Part shown: positions 34,140 to 46,394 of the stretch, piece after piece
Position numbering within the stretch: position 1 is the stretch's first letter
Layout: the number at the start of each line of letters is the position of its first letter
NCBI GenBank assembly: GCA_035235625.1
Contig: CP141141.1
Location: 4,578,968 to 4,642,967 of the forward strand
Length of the DNA: 64,000 nt
Reading direction: 5' to 3'
DNA from: Saururus chinensis
Taxonomy: Eukaryota; Streptophyta; Magnoliopsida; Piperales; Saururaceae
Notes under the pieces: generated by a model
Told to the model about the DNA's origin: nothing
Databases searched by the model: none
The model's input: only the letters and a program-made list of their open reading frames with translations
Translations under genes and position numbers: made by a program

Positions 34140-37100
34140 TGTTACGACTTATGACCCAGATTTTTGAAACCCTTTTTAGATAAAAGATACACGATAAATC
34201 ATAATATTTTTTTTAAATTAATATAAATTAATTAACTAAAATATCTAGGTCGTGATATTGGAATTTACAAATACAAATATTAAAACATATGATATTATTA
34301 TACGTGTTAAAATTTAATAAATAGCAAGTTAACCTTCTAAGTACAAGTCTGTCATTTGTCTAAAAATAAATAACCAAGTAAAGTTGGCTCTCACGCTAAT
34401 AATTACAATTACTTATAAGATTGCAGAAGTAAGAAATATGATCCCACGAGTGCAATGTTATCCTCAGATGCCCACCAACATCCTGATCTCGCAACATTCC
34501 CATCTAAAGAACCTGCAACCAAACAAGATCAAACAACAACAAAATATCTCCTCCCCTTAGAGAAACATTTCATAAGAACAAAAGTATTAATTAATATTTT
34601 TCGGATCGGGCCAACATCACCCGATGTTGGTTACTTACGTACTCATCAGACAACATCTCCAATGTTTCCAATAAGATCGGACCCAGACATAGTTTTGCCT
34701 AGAATTTACACTATCCTAAGAAGCATAGCATCACATATGCAATGAAGTATTTTCAACCAACCTACATTTTATGTAAGTCCTTTAATCGTTCCACTTATTC
34801 TAATTAAACAAGTAATATCAAATAATGTTATTAATTATCTCTCAAACCATTGTTTGATAATTAATATCCCCGTCTAATCCCAATGATAGATAGACTCATC
34901 AGATGTCAACCTAAGTGACAAATGATACACTCTCATAAAACCACCCTTAAAGGTAAATCCATGACGAAAGCCCTAGAATCCACCAGGAAGTACCATCATC
35001 CATCCTAGCCCACAAAGGACCTAACCAAAGTGGAAGGGCATAACCCGCAACTGCATCTGAACAGAAGTGGCGGGAGAAACCAACCAAGCAGAATGTTAGC
35101 TAATTTAAAAGCCTATACACTAAATGATCCTCAATAAATTGGTGGTGAGCCCGGCTCACACAAAGCTCCCTCCCACAGGCAGGTACAACTACACAGTCAA
35201 ATCAGTAGCTCCTCAATAGAGTTAAGACTTAGGAAATCATTCCGAATGACTATCCCAAAACCTATCAGTCCCTTTTAGACTGGGGTTGAAACTCGAAACT
35301 GCTATCGGTTCATCATCCAAGGGAAACAGTCAAGTCAAAGGCTTTTGTTCACTCTATGAACTAGTCTCAGACCCCTCTTAGGTATTTTAGTATTTATCTT
35401 GATTAGGTGCTATCGCCCAATCCAAAGCTATCTAACCCCATTGATTAACCTTTCATTAATCTTAAGCTAATGATGAATTACTATCACAATATCAATAGCA
35501 AACATTAAAACAATGAACAATATAAAGAATATAGATCTACACAGGTCCAAGCAAATTATAATATTAAGAATCAAACCCGATAATATGACATTAGAAATGT
35601 TTGAGCTCTCGTGCCCTAGCCCTCCTTGCGTTAACTGATTAAATTTTATGAAAGCTAGTCATAATGTGCCTACGGGCATTAAGGTAATTATCCCACATTG
35701 GACATTGTCATCTCCATTCTTAGGTACACTTGTGACCTCTCTAGAGGTTTCAGTATCACATTAGTGCGTTAATTTAATTCACACTAATGCGGACCGATCT
35801 GCACAAGGGTATTTCTATCTTTTTGTTCAGGGCTTCCCTAAACCTTGATGGGTCAAAAACTAATCCCAGGGGTACACCTTGATATTATGAACCCGAGGTA
35901 ATTTTCTTTCTATTTAAAGGGGTCGTAAATTCCTTGAATTGACCCGGTTCAATTAATAGTCTTACCTTTAGGGGTAAAATAGTGAACTAACTACTTATTG
36001 AGATTTTTTACTAGCTTATGACTTAGTCCAAATTTAGGATACACATTAAAATATCACTGGGATTTTTCTCAATTTTTTAACACACTCATAGGCCTCTGAA
36101 CCAGAGCCTCTAAATTTGGTCATTAATCATTATTCTACATTTCAACCCATAAGGGTAAATGGGTCATTTTAATGCTTTTGGGATTTTTTTCCAGTTTGAA
36201 ACATTGTCAGGAAACTCTTCGTGCTCTGCCCGTTATTTGATAATTTTTACAAATTTTTCCCAATTCGTTTACCCACTGAACCAAGCCCGGTTCAAGGGTA
36301 TTATTTAAAAAAAAACCAAACCCTGCCGAACTTGAACAGGGCTAGACAACCCGTTATGTGGGTCATTTTCCCCTAGTCCAACTAGAGGGATGTTGCCTCT
36401 GACCCCCCCCCCCCCCATGGCCGCTCTAGCAGGGCGAGGCCGGTCGGATCACTATCGCCTGGCGAATCCAATGGCTCAGCCTTGCCTCCATCCGGTGGCC
36501 GGTCGGGGCCAAAGTGAACTTTTTTTTAATCACCGGAGGTGTTGCGACAACAGGCCTCCATGGCCTGCCAATGGGCTGGGTTTGATCGGATTTCCATTAT
36601 CCGATGATTCCAAGAAGCTAGGTCCCACCTCCGGCCAGTGGTTGTGCCACGCCGCCGCAGTGTTTTTTTGTTTTACACAGGTTAACGGCTGAACCGTCAC
36701 TACAAAGGCCACTGCAGCCTTGGCCACTGTGGCCAGGACCACCGTGGCTAGGGCTAGGGCGGCCCTTCTCCTATGAAGGTTTCGGTGACTGGCCGATTTA
36801 AATTAATTCACTGCAGAAATCAATGTTCCTCTTAATTACAAAACAGTGATTAGAGAGGTGTAAATTACAAAATAGTGAATTGCAGAAGTAATGTACAATA
36901 AAATTTACTTAACAAAACCTCTACTAATCTTGACTTGAAGTCCTACCTTAATGGTAGATTCATCGTTGATCCACCGCCACCGGAGCCTCATCGGAGCCTC
37001 GCCGTCCACCACCTTCTCTGCCCTTTGGGCAAAAGACTCCTAATTATGCCCTAAGCATCCCTTTTATAAACATGGGGATTTGGGTTCCTAATCCGTCTAG

Positions 37101-37460
37101 AAGTTGAGCCAACTTTCCTCACTTAGGCAACCTAATTGGGCCTCTAAAAATAAATTTATTAACTTTAAACAACCGGGCCCACAAAACAACTTAAGCGGTC
37201 CAAAAACACATTTAAATCGGGTAAACAGACCCTATACGATATGTTCAACTCCGAACAGTAGTATCTCCCTCATTCGAACTCCAATTTGTGCATTCTTGGT
37301 AGAGTTTTGAGGCGATTTCTATCTACTTTTTAACCACATACATTTCAGCCACAAATTATATATAGGGGGGGAGTTACTCGACTAAGAATGTTAATAGGTC
37401 AAACAACCTAATTTCCAAGTATTTAATTTTTAAAACTTAGGAAAAATCCCGGATATTACA
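34140..37460 (-). mobile_element. Solo LTR (3321 bp, Ty3/gypsy type)
   Basis: On the minus strand it runs TGTAATATCCGGGATTTTTCC ... GTCATAAGTCGTAACA. It is flanked by a perfect 5-bp duplication TCCCC (34135-34139 and 37461-37465). A minus-strand TTTATAAAAG box lies at 37071-37080, about 385 bases from its start. There are no internal domains. A GC-rich patch at 36390-36770 gives a short open frame (36390-36692) without any domain. Confidence 0.9.
37071..37080 (-). promoter_or_regulatory. TATA box of the 34.1-37.5 kb solo LTR
   Basis: TTTATAAAAG on the minus strand in the U3-like part of the LTR, supporting minus orientation. Confidence 0.5.
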
Positions 37461-37465
37461 TCCCC

Positions 37466-38340
37466 AACCGGGTAGGACTGTTGTCCCTAGAGTGAAATTG
37501 TGAGATTGTTGTGGACCGGTGTCCATAACGGCCTAGCAGTTGGGGAAGGGAAAGGGAGTGGTGCAAGATGGCCGAAAAAGGGGAGAGGGAGTGGCGTGAC
37601 CACCATGAAGGAGGAAGAGGCAGAGGGGAGAAGACAAGAGAAATAACTGATTAATTCATTCACCAATTATATTAGGGCATAGCCCCTACACTTAAATAGA
37701 GAATCCTAATAGGGTTACTAACAAAAGCCTAAAAAGCCCACTAACTATTATTAAATAAAAATAATAATAAACTCCTTCCTAATTAAAAAATAATTAATAA
37801 ACCCTAAGTAACCCTATGACCTACGCCCTCCCTAGGCAAACCATTTTTAGTACAAAATATTCTACTACACTTTGCTTGCACACCATGTTGTCCTTGAGGT
37901 GGCATGGAATATTTGTGCATTGGGCCCACCATAGCTTCGCTCAAAATGAACTATTTGAACGGCAAAAGAACCAACGCAATGTCCAACATAGAAATAGTCA
38001 CCAAGAAGCTCACGTCTATGAGCGATGGCCTAATGATGGGGTGGCATGGCATATAGTTGAAGGTGGGAGTCTGGGTAAGCAAAGTGATGATCAGTGGGCT
38101 TAGAAAATGTGGAGAACATGGTGGAATATGGATACAAGGGCTGATTTGCTGGGCCCAAATGTCGGGCAGGGCAAAGTGTTGTGAGTAATGTGCAGCTGGC
38201 CCACGTCAAGTGTAGACCATTGCCTCAGGCACATGAGAAGATCATTGACCCTTAGAAAGTGTTGTTGGTGTACAATGTCCAGATCAAGAGCACAAGGTTG
38301 GCATGTGTCACTTAAAGACAAAGAACCAGAATTGTAACTG
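37466..38340 (-). mobile_element. LTR-like remnant
   Basis: Read on the minus strand it contains a TATTTAAGTGTAGGGGC promoter-like block after an AT-rich stretch and a GAGGACAACATG-like end of a polyprotein. This resembles the 3' end plus LTR of a retroelement. No complete boundaries or target-site duplication were found. The 34.1-37.5 kb solo LTR inserted at its edge. Confidence 0.3.
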
Positions 38341-38560
38341 TAGTTAGGGGTGCTAAGGAGCCGAGCCGAGTTGAGTTTTGGGTTAATTCGGCTTAAACTC
38401 ATAGTTTTGGGTATTGGCTTGAGCTCAGCTCAAACTCGATCGAGATACCAATTATCCAACTTGAGCTCGGCTCAAGAAGGAAACCATAAACTCAACTCAT
38501 GCTCAAGCTCAAATCAGTATATAATGACCATATAACTTAGCTCAAATTTGGCTCGCTTGT
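38341..38560. repeat. GAGCTCGGCTC-rich repeat, possible hAT-type MITE
   Basis: Starts GGGGTGCTAAGGAGCCGAGC and carries many GAGCTCGGCTC/AGCTCAAACTC words in both orientations, a composition typical of a widespread plant hAT MITE group. The right boundary and target duplication are not clear. Confidence 0.35.
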
Positions 38561-38962
38561 GACATTGCCAAAAAGAAACATCTCCTTGACCACATCACTT
38601 ATAACACCTTTTGTGTTAAATATTCTATCAAATAAATATGATATTCTCATAATTTAAATATACTTTTTATCAAATATAATTTTATCACTCTGTCATTAAA
38701 GTTGTACACTTGGCCCATGTTATTTTAAATAATTTTTATAAGAAGAGGTAGAGGGTGTTGGAGTGTAGAAGTTCCGCCACCATCAATGCTACTAGGGAGG
38801 TGAATGTCTTTTTTTATGTAGAATGCACCATATTAGGAAGGAAGAAGGTTAAGAAGGTAAGGGTGGAGCATAAGGGTGGGAAAATAGACTAAAAAGGTAG
38901 TCCTCGAAGGTTGTACAAAAGTTGTCGGAAGGGTGATGAAAGGGAAACGTGAATTCATTCAA

Positions 38963-39125
38963 GATAGTGATATTCTCACAACAAAAACACCCACAAAAAC
39001 TCACACAAGAGTTTTGATTAAACTTCATAAGTGGGTCCTACACAAAATTCACATGGGCTCGTTTATCTAGACCAATCAAAATTTATGTGTAAATTTTTTA
39101 TGTGTAATTTGATGTAAAAATATTA
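38963..39125. mobile_element. Foldback MITE, copy 1
   Basis: Left arm TGATATTCTCACAAC...AAAACTCACACA...TTTGATT; the right arm is its approximate reverse complement (AATCAAAATTTATGTGT...). It is related to the copy at 39320-39478 but more diverged. Confidence 0.6.
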
Positions 39126-39319
39126 TTTTCCATTCAAAAAAGGTAAAAAATAGGTCAAATATAAAAAATATAATATTCATACCCTATTCTCTATATACTA
39201 AAGGTCTTAAAACCACCTTTAATTAAATAGGAAAGGTGAGTCGCACGCACTCGCACATGGCAATAGAACATTCACTCTTTCCTCACCAATAAGTTGTATA
39301 AGCATATTAGAAAGGAACA

Positions 39320-39478
39320 TGATATTTTCACATCAAAAATACACAACAAAAACTCACACATGTATCTTGATTGGATTAGATACACGGGCCCAAGTGAACT
39401 TTGTGTGAGGTCTACTTATCCAATCCAATCAAAATACATATGTGAGTTTTTGTGGGTGTTATTGTTGTGGGAATATCA
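39320..39478. mobile_element. Foldback MITE, copy 2
   Basis: Arms TGATATTTTCACATC...AAAACTCACACATGTAT...GATTGGATT and the reverse complement AATCCAATC...ATGTGAGTTTTTGTGGG...GAATATCA form a nearly full-length hairpin of about 160 bp. Its right arm is part of the 177-bp duplication that follows. Confidence 0.75.
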
Positions 39479-39780
39479 CTATCCTATTAGAAATATTATT
39501 ATTTAATTTATTTTTATAATTTTTACAAAAAGAACCAAAAATAAAAAATTTCCACACATTGACACATGCTCCATTTATTTGGATGAGGTTCCTTCCATAA
39601 TTCCTTTAAAGTACGTGTGTGAGTTTTTGTGGGTATTATTGTTATAGGAATATCACTGTCCTATTAGAAATATCAATATCTAATTTATTTTCGTAATTTT
39701 TATAAAAATAAAAAATTTCGACACATTGACACATGCTCCATTTATTTGGATGAGGTTCCCCCATAATCCCTTCAAAGCTC
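39444..39780. repeat. 177-bp tandem duplication just upstream of CRP1
   Basis: GAGTTTTTGTGGG occurs at 39444 and 39621. Both units continue through ATCAC.(A/G)TCCTATTAGAAATAT to ACACATTGACACATGCTCC and TTTATTTGGATGAGGTTCC. The second unit ends about 75 bases before the CRP1 start codon, so the duplication lies in its promoter or leader and places a MITE arm there. Confidence 0.88.
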
Positions 39781-39856
39781 ACTCTATCCCTTATCAATTC
39801 AACCATTTTCACACCACTCGCATAAAAAAAAGCTTTCACAAAAAAAAATCCAAAAA

Positions 39857-42853
39857 ATGCTCCTACTTCCTCCGCCGCCATCGCCGCCCCCTCCGCCGCC
39901 CCTCTCACTCGCCTCCCGTCCCCACCGTCTACTCCTCCCACTGCCCCTCTCCGCTACAGTCACTGCCTCCGCCACTGGCGTCACCACTTCCGCCTATTCG
40001 CTCTCCCCCTCCGACCCAGCTTCCCTGCCCAATCGCCGCTACGACTTCGCCCCCCTCCTCCAGTTCCTCTCCTCGTCGCCTGAATCCTCCGCCACCGTTC
40101 CCGGGGACGAACCCGCCAGCCTAGACCCCACCGACCTCCGCCTCGCCGAGTCCTACCGAGCGGTCCCGGCGCCACTCTGGCACTCCCTCCTCAAGTCCCT
40201 CGCCGCCTCTCCCGCCACCTTCCCCTCTGCCGCCGCTCTCGTTGCCTGGCTCCAGCGCCACCGCCTCTGCTTCTCCTACGAGCTCCTCTTCTCCATACTC
40301 ATCCACGCCCTCGGCCGCTCCGACCGCCTCTACGAGGCCTTCCTCCTCTCCCGCCAGACCCCGCTCTCACCTCTCACCTACAACGCCCTCATCGCCGCCT
40401 GCGCCCTGAATGACGACCTCGACAAGGCCCTCCACTTGCTCGACGAAATGCGCCGTAGCGGCTACCCCTCCGACCATGCCAACTACAGCCTTATCATCCG
40501 CTCCCTCACCCGTTCCGCCAACAAGGCCGACCCCGCCTTACTCCTTAAGCTCCATCGGGAGCTGGAGATTGATGGCATTGAGCCCGACGGGCAGCTGCTG
40601 AACGACTTTATCATGGGTTTCTCTAAGGCAGGCGACCCCAATATGGCCCTTTCGTTTCTGGGCGTCATTCAGAGCCAAGGGCTGACTGCCAAAAACGCAA
40701 CATTTGTTGCACTGATATCGGCATTGAGCGATTTGGGCCGCACGGCAGAGGCGGAGGCCATCTTCGAGGAAATGATTGAGGGCGGATTGCGGCCAAGGGT
40801 GCGAGCATTTAATGCACTGTTGAAAGGGTATGTGAAGTCTGGGTCACTGAGAAATGCTGAATCCATTGTGGAACAGATGGAGAACAGCGGAATCACACCA
40901 GATGAGCACACTTACAGCCTTTTGATTGATGCTTATGCAAATGCGGGTAGGTGGGAGAGCGCTAGAATCATATTGCAGGAGATGGAGGCCAATCATGTCC
41001 AGCCCAATTCCTATGTGTTCAGTAGAATTTTGGCGAGTTATCGAGATCGGGGTGATTGGCAGAAATCCTTCTCTGTCCTCAAGGATATGCAGAGTAGTGG
41101 GGTTCGCCCTGATAGGCATTTCTACAATGTGATGATTGATACGTTCGGGAAGTATAATTGTCTCCAGCACTCAGTTGACACATTTGAGAGGATGAAATTG
41201 GATGGGATAAAACCAGACACGGTGACTTGGAACACATTGATTGATTGCCATTGTAAGGCTGGCCGGCACGAGCAGGCATGGGAATTGTTTGAAGAGATGA
41301 AGGATGCTGGGTGCCCTCCTTGTACGACTACTTATAATATTATGATTAAGTCCTTGGGGCAACAAGAGAAGTGGGAAGAGCTGAAAGATTTGTTAGGGAA
41401 GATGAGTGGCCAAGGGTTGCTCCCAAATTCAATCACTTACACAACATTAATAGATGTTTATGGGAAATCTGGGCGCTTTCAGGATGCAGTGGAATGTTTG
41501 GAGGTTATGAAGGCTGCCGGCTTGAAGCCAACCCAAACAATGTACAACGCGTTGGTCAATGCTTATGCACAGAGGGTAAGTTGTTACAGTTCTCTTATCT
41601 TTATTGAAATCTAATGTCAATATATATCAGATCTCATGTTAAGTAGTTTTATCATTTATTGCGGAGAAATTTCATTAATTTATTGTACGCCTGAAAGTAT
41701 TTCTCTTTTTAAATAGTTTGGCAATTTAAATTGCTGTGCTGGTCGATCTTAAAAGGAAAGAAAAAAGCATGCTCAGTTTGTGAAATGATAAAACTTCCAT
41801 CCATATGTTGACAGGGTTTGTCAGAGCAAGCAGTAAACGCATTCAGGGTCATGAGAGCTGATGGTATAAAGCCTAGTTTGTTGGTTTTGAACTCGTTGAT
41901 TAATGCATTTGGTGAGGACAGAAGGGATACTGAGGCCTTTGCAATATTGCAATTTATGAAGGAAAATGTTAGTTTCTATTTTTACCTGATGGTTGTATAA
42001 TAAATTGTTGTCTTTGGGTTATTCCATATATTTACTCAGTGTTATGCGTCTACATTGTAGGATCTGAAGCCTGATGTTGTTACATACACAACCCTTATGA
42101 AAGCTCTAATCCGAGTTGAGAAGTATGAAAAGGTGATCTTTCAATGTTGCATCAACTCGATTTCGTAGAGAGCTTATTGAGTGCATGTCTTCCATTATAG
42201 TTATTTGATAGTATGTAAATTGGGTTACTTAGAACAAGGACGTTGAGCACATTTGCTTTTTTGGTTTTAGCATTTCTTGGGTGTCTGCCACTGAAAGTAT
42301 AACTCCTGTTCAGAATCTTTATAAATGCATACATCTATCCCACGTATGCATCCTCTATCGTTCTATGAACTCTACCGACTAGTTGTAAATGCAATTTTTG
42401 TAGTCAAGTATGATTTTATTATTAATAACATATCTCACCTATAGTTACTTTAAATAACTCTGCTATATTTCGCTATTATGGATAAGTTTGTCATTTATAC
42501 AAGAGCCTTTTTTTCCCTCAGAATATGAAAGAGTGTTCTTAACAAATATATATTTATCAGGTGTTAATAATTTTGCTTGAACAGAAGTTTGTTTACTAGT
42601 TTCTTCTCTGAGATGGAATTATACATAAGTTTCTCTTTTTAAGAGTGTTTCTTTATCTTAACTCGTATTACTTTTGGAAACGTACAGTCTGAATTTACTA
42701 AAGTTACTTGTATAATTTTTGTTGCTGATGAACTTAAACTAGGTTCCAGCTGTGTATGAGGAAATGATCTTGTCTGGTTGCACTCCAGATAGGAAAGCAA
42801 GGGCAATGTTGCGATCAGCATTACGGTACATGAAGCAAACATTAACCATATAG
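39857..42853 (+). CDS. CRP1: CRP1-like chloroplast PPR protein, 4 exons
   Basis: P-class pentatricopeptide repeat protein matching maize CRP1 and Arabidopsis At5g42310. The family is known to act in the chloroplast stroma in processing petB-petD RNA and in translating petA and psaC. Exons: 39857-41575, 41815-41967, 42061-42132, 42743-42853. All introns are phase 0 with GT and AG ends, giving 684 aa against about 700 in Arabidopsis. Residues 1 to about 60 are a Pro/Ser/Ala/Leu-rich plastid transit peptide. Tandem 35-residue PPRs follow, for example [40 protein letters not shown] and [20 protein letters not shown], ending [11 protein letters not shown]. The first 700 bases of exon 1 are very GC-rich and the rest is not. 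The start is the first ATG of the frame, after an A-rich leader. No defect is visible. The upstream promoter holds a MITE and a tandem duplication. Confidence 0.93.
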
Positions 42854-43379
42854 CAGATAAAAACAAGCAGAACTATACAATTTGATTCTCTATGGTCTAA
42901 GTAGATTACTTGGCCAGACCATATCCATTCAAGGTGGGCATCTTCTCCTTTATTTTGAAAAAATATGCATTTTTATGTTAGAATTAATGAAACTTGAATT
43001 TAGTGAGTGATATATTGGATCAAGTATATATGGGACTATAAAAACTGTGATCACATTATGAAGGATGCATGAAATTGGTAGTCCGATGAACATCATGTAC
43101 ATCTGTTTGTAGCTGAGGAGTAATGGTATTAAAAAAAATTCCTCGGGAACAAATTGGAAAAAACCAAAAAATATTTACTGAATATTTGAATGATTTACTT
43201 GGTTTATAAATGCAGTGTAGCCTAAAGAAACAAATAATTTCTTTTACTTTTCCTTGTAAACCTGACAAGGGTGATTTGAAAGTACAAGCTTTATTTTAAG
43301 TAGAACCTTGCAAGTTGAAGTCCTAACATGCAAAATTCACTGTTGTACAGGCCAAAAAGGAAATAAACACAAGATCTCA
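42854..43379. other. 3' flank of CRP1, no gene recognised
   Basis: AT-rich. It probably contains the CRP1 3' UTR, but no clear poly(A) signal stands out. LINE-derived sequence begins somewhere to the right. Confidence 0.4.
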
Positions 43380-45510
43380 AGAAACTAGTAAGAGAAAAAA
43401 AACGAACACAAGGAATAGAATGGTGTTTGCTGGACTATAAAGAAGTTGGACTAGACAATTCAAGTTAGTGCGTGCCAATTCTTAAGTTGTCAAGTATCAA
43501 TGTCTTGAAAATATTGTGGACATAATTGTCAAAAGAGGGCACAGAGGTTCCTTTATACATGCGAAGTAGAAGAAGCTGTAAGAGAGAAGGATTTGCTAAA
43601 CTTTGAAGGGAAAAGAAATAGAACTGGAAGACACATCAGGTGAATGAAAGTTAACTTGCTTGTTTTTAACAAAAAATAAAGTTTGTAGGGGGCCAGGTCC
43701 ATAAGTGAGGTTTATAAACATTTCTTCACAGGAAACAAATAATAAAAGATTGTACATGTATTGTTGTTGATAAGAACCTAGCTGAGCTTGGAGTGGATGT
43801 TAACAGAGTTGTATCTATGAATCAGTTTTAAGAGAACATAATAAATATTACCTGCTTAACCATTACAAGTTGGGTTAGAAATGGTATTAAGGAATTTTTG
43901 GGAACAGATGAAGTGTTTTCTATTAGTACTTTTAAATGGTTGAGGAGAATAGGTGGAGATATGATTTGATACATAGTGATAGGTAATTACAGTATGAACT
44001 TGTACTTGGTGGACAAGAGTGTGGGGAAATGGATTTCATAGAAGACATAACAGTAGACTTTGCAATTTCTTATGATCTAGTGTTGCAGATACATTCTTTA
44101 AGAAGAATGTAGAATATTTAGTAACATTTAGAAGTGGTCCTAATATAACCCAATTTGGTTTCGTCACAATTAAAAGGGGAAGCTGTAGGGTTTATTGTCA
44201 CTGTAAGGTCATTCCTCGCTATAAGTTTTGGTTCTGAGGATTAAAGGTGGAAAGGATGAAGTATAAAAGTTGAAGAGCCCAGAAGTAGGTGTTGAACTTT
44301 GAAAGAGGAGAATATAATCTTTCCTATAAAAATGTTGGAGACTAAACTAATTGGAATTTTAAACAGAGCTTATGATGATGTTCAACAGCATGGCAAGAAA
44401 TAAAAATAAGTATTTGATGAATTTATAGTTACACGTGTATAAGAGACATGGCAATAGAGTGAGAATGTCCAAGAAACTTAAAAAGAAAAAATAGGAATCA
44501 TTATAAAAGATGGCAAAAAATATGAAATAACGAGTATTTAGAGTAACATACACTGAGAAAGAAGCTTTAAGGATGGTGATTGAGGCTAAGTTGAAAGCAT
44601 AAGAGGGTCTGCACAAAAGGTTGGTACATGTCAAGGTAAAAAAAGTACTCCGTAGGTATGGATCAAATTAGGTGTATTATGAATGAAGAGTAGAAAATTT
44701 TGGCGGAAAGATGAAGGTGTTGAAGATAGAAATACTTTGAGAAGGTATATAATGAATGTTGGGGACTGTCAAAGAATAGTAGATATAAATATTAGAAAAG
44801 AAATTACAGATACTTATTACCATCTAATTGGAGCTAAAGATGATGGATTTCCCTTTTCTCCCTAATTGCTTCTGCTATCTTAGTCATTTCCCTTAAGTCT
44901 TCTTTCCAGGACTTTCTCCCAAATACTTTATACCTCTACAATTATTACAACTGTATATCACATTCACTATTTATCTCTTTCACACATTAGGCATTTTACT
45001 TGATCTAAGAATCTTAAATAACTAAATCACACTAAAATACAGTTACCCATGTAGTTCTATATTTTGTAAGGAAACAATCAATATCTACTGTCCTGCCTTT
45101 TTCCATCTTTTTAGTAGATTTCTTTTACTTAACGGTTTTTATTGATTTGGAAAAAGCACATGATTGAGTGACAAGGAATATCCCCTTGGAGGTGCTAGAA
45201 AGAAGAGTTATGGGCATATGAATACTAATAAGCAAACGTATGAAGGTGTGATTAGAGTAAGGACTATTAATGTAGATACACAACATTTTCCAATAATTAT
45301 AAGTTTGGACCAGGAATCAGCTATAAGCCCATATTTTTTTGCATTAATTATGGAATGAACAAGCGATATTTTGAGGTCCTTCGTGTATTCTTTTTTGTTG
45401 ATGCTGTAATAATAGATGCATATTTAAGAATGAATAGGAAGTTTAAAGCTGTGGAAGGAAGTATTTGAGTTTAAGGGTTTTGGGATTAGCAGCACTAAGG
45501 CTTGAAATTT
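43380..45510 (+). pseudogene. LINE retrotransposon relic (endonuclease-RT ORF2)
   Basis: Old, frameshifted non-LTR retrotransposon. The end of an AP-endonuclease domain is at about 44053-44240 (VDFAISYDLVLQ, then TFFKKNVEYLVTFRSG and CHCKVIP). The linker before reverse transcriptase is at about 44530-44710 (EKEALRMVIEAKLKA, EGLHKRL). The reverse transcriptase core is at about 45135-45500: FIDLEKAHD, then QESAISPYFFALIM (normally HQGSALSPYLFALVMD) and LRMNRKF. The FADD active-site box is degraded. The order endonuclease, linker, RT on one strand is that of plant L1-like elements. Sequence from 43380 to 44050 is probably the same element, but I recognise little in it. The left boundary is therefore soft. 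Confidence 0.75.
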
Positions 45511-46305
45511 GTGTCTTGATCTTTTGATTATCTCCTTGCAAGTCTAAAAATATTAGAGTTTCACCTGTGTCTCTTATCAATTGAATACTAGATTCTAACG
45601 TTGTGCTTGAAGTATCCTCTTTTTATAGAAGAGTCAGTCAAAATGAGGAAAGGTTGTTCCTTTTGACTGCTTGCTTTTGTATGAAAGTGAGCAAGGCCAA
45701 AGTTGCCTATGCTTTTGCAGGAGTGCAGTACTTTGGCTTGAACAGAGCTGCACCCATGAATATTCTGAACGGTTGGGTCAATATTTTGGTGCTTGGGAAG
45801 CGCGGGATATCATGATGTAAGCTATATAAATGTTAGTCATTGTGCAAAAGCTCTCATGTGAACAAGTGAATCTGAGCTGATTGGTGTACAACCAAGGCGA
45901 ACGCAGTTAGGAAAAATAGAAGAGGCCAGAGGCAGAGGGAGGAGGAATGGAGTCAAAGGAGACAAGATAATATTTGAGGCTATTAGCCTTAAGATTAACT
46001 TTGACAGTTTCTTGTTATCTTGGATATAGATAGTGACTAAACTTTGCAAATACATGAGGACCTTCAATGTATAAATTATGATAGACATAAATTAGAAGTT
46101 GTCATGAACGTTAAGCATCCTAGGTAAGGAATCCTGTAGTTTGTTTGGATTGTATTATGATTGAATCTGTTATGTATAAATTATCTTTCTTGACTGCGAG
46201 CAAACAGAAAATTTATCCTAATATAATGGCAAAGAAAATAAAAAATTGACCGTTATACAGAGATGGCAATTTTGTAGGTTATGACATGCATCAAACTCAT
46301 AACGT
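45511..46305. other. Intergenic, no gene recognised
   Basis: Short frames only (45603-45815 plus); some of this may be the 3' end of the LINE. No domain seen. Confidence 0.4.
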
Positions 46306-46307
46306 AC

Positions 46308-46394
46308 TACTCCCTCCATCTCACATTAAGTGTTTAATTTAGTTTTTTAAAATGAAAAAAAATAAATCAGACACGTAATGTGGGACGGAGGAAA
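46308..46394. mobile_element. Stowaway (Tc1/mariner) MITE, about 90 bp
   Basis: Left end TACTCCCTCCATCTCACATT; right end, read on the other strand, TATTTCCTCCGTCCCACATT, with TA target dinucleotides. CTCCCTCCGTCCC ends are characteristic of Stowaway. Boundaries are good to a few bases. Confidence 0.85.

Noticed and set aside
36390..36692. 100-codon frame in a GC-rich patch
   Set aside because: Lies within a solo LTR, has no domain and is overlapped by an antisense frame.
44683..44865. 60-codon frame as an independent gene
   Set aside because: It lies between LINE endonuclease and reverse transcriptase segments and is part of that relic.
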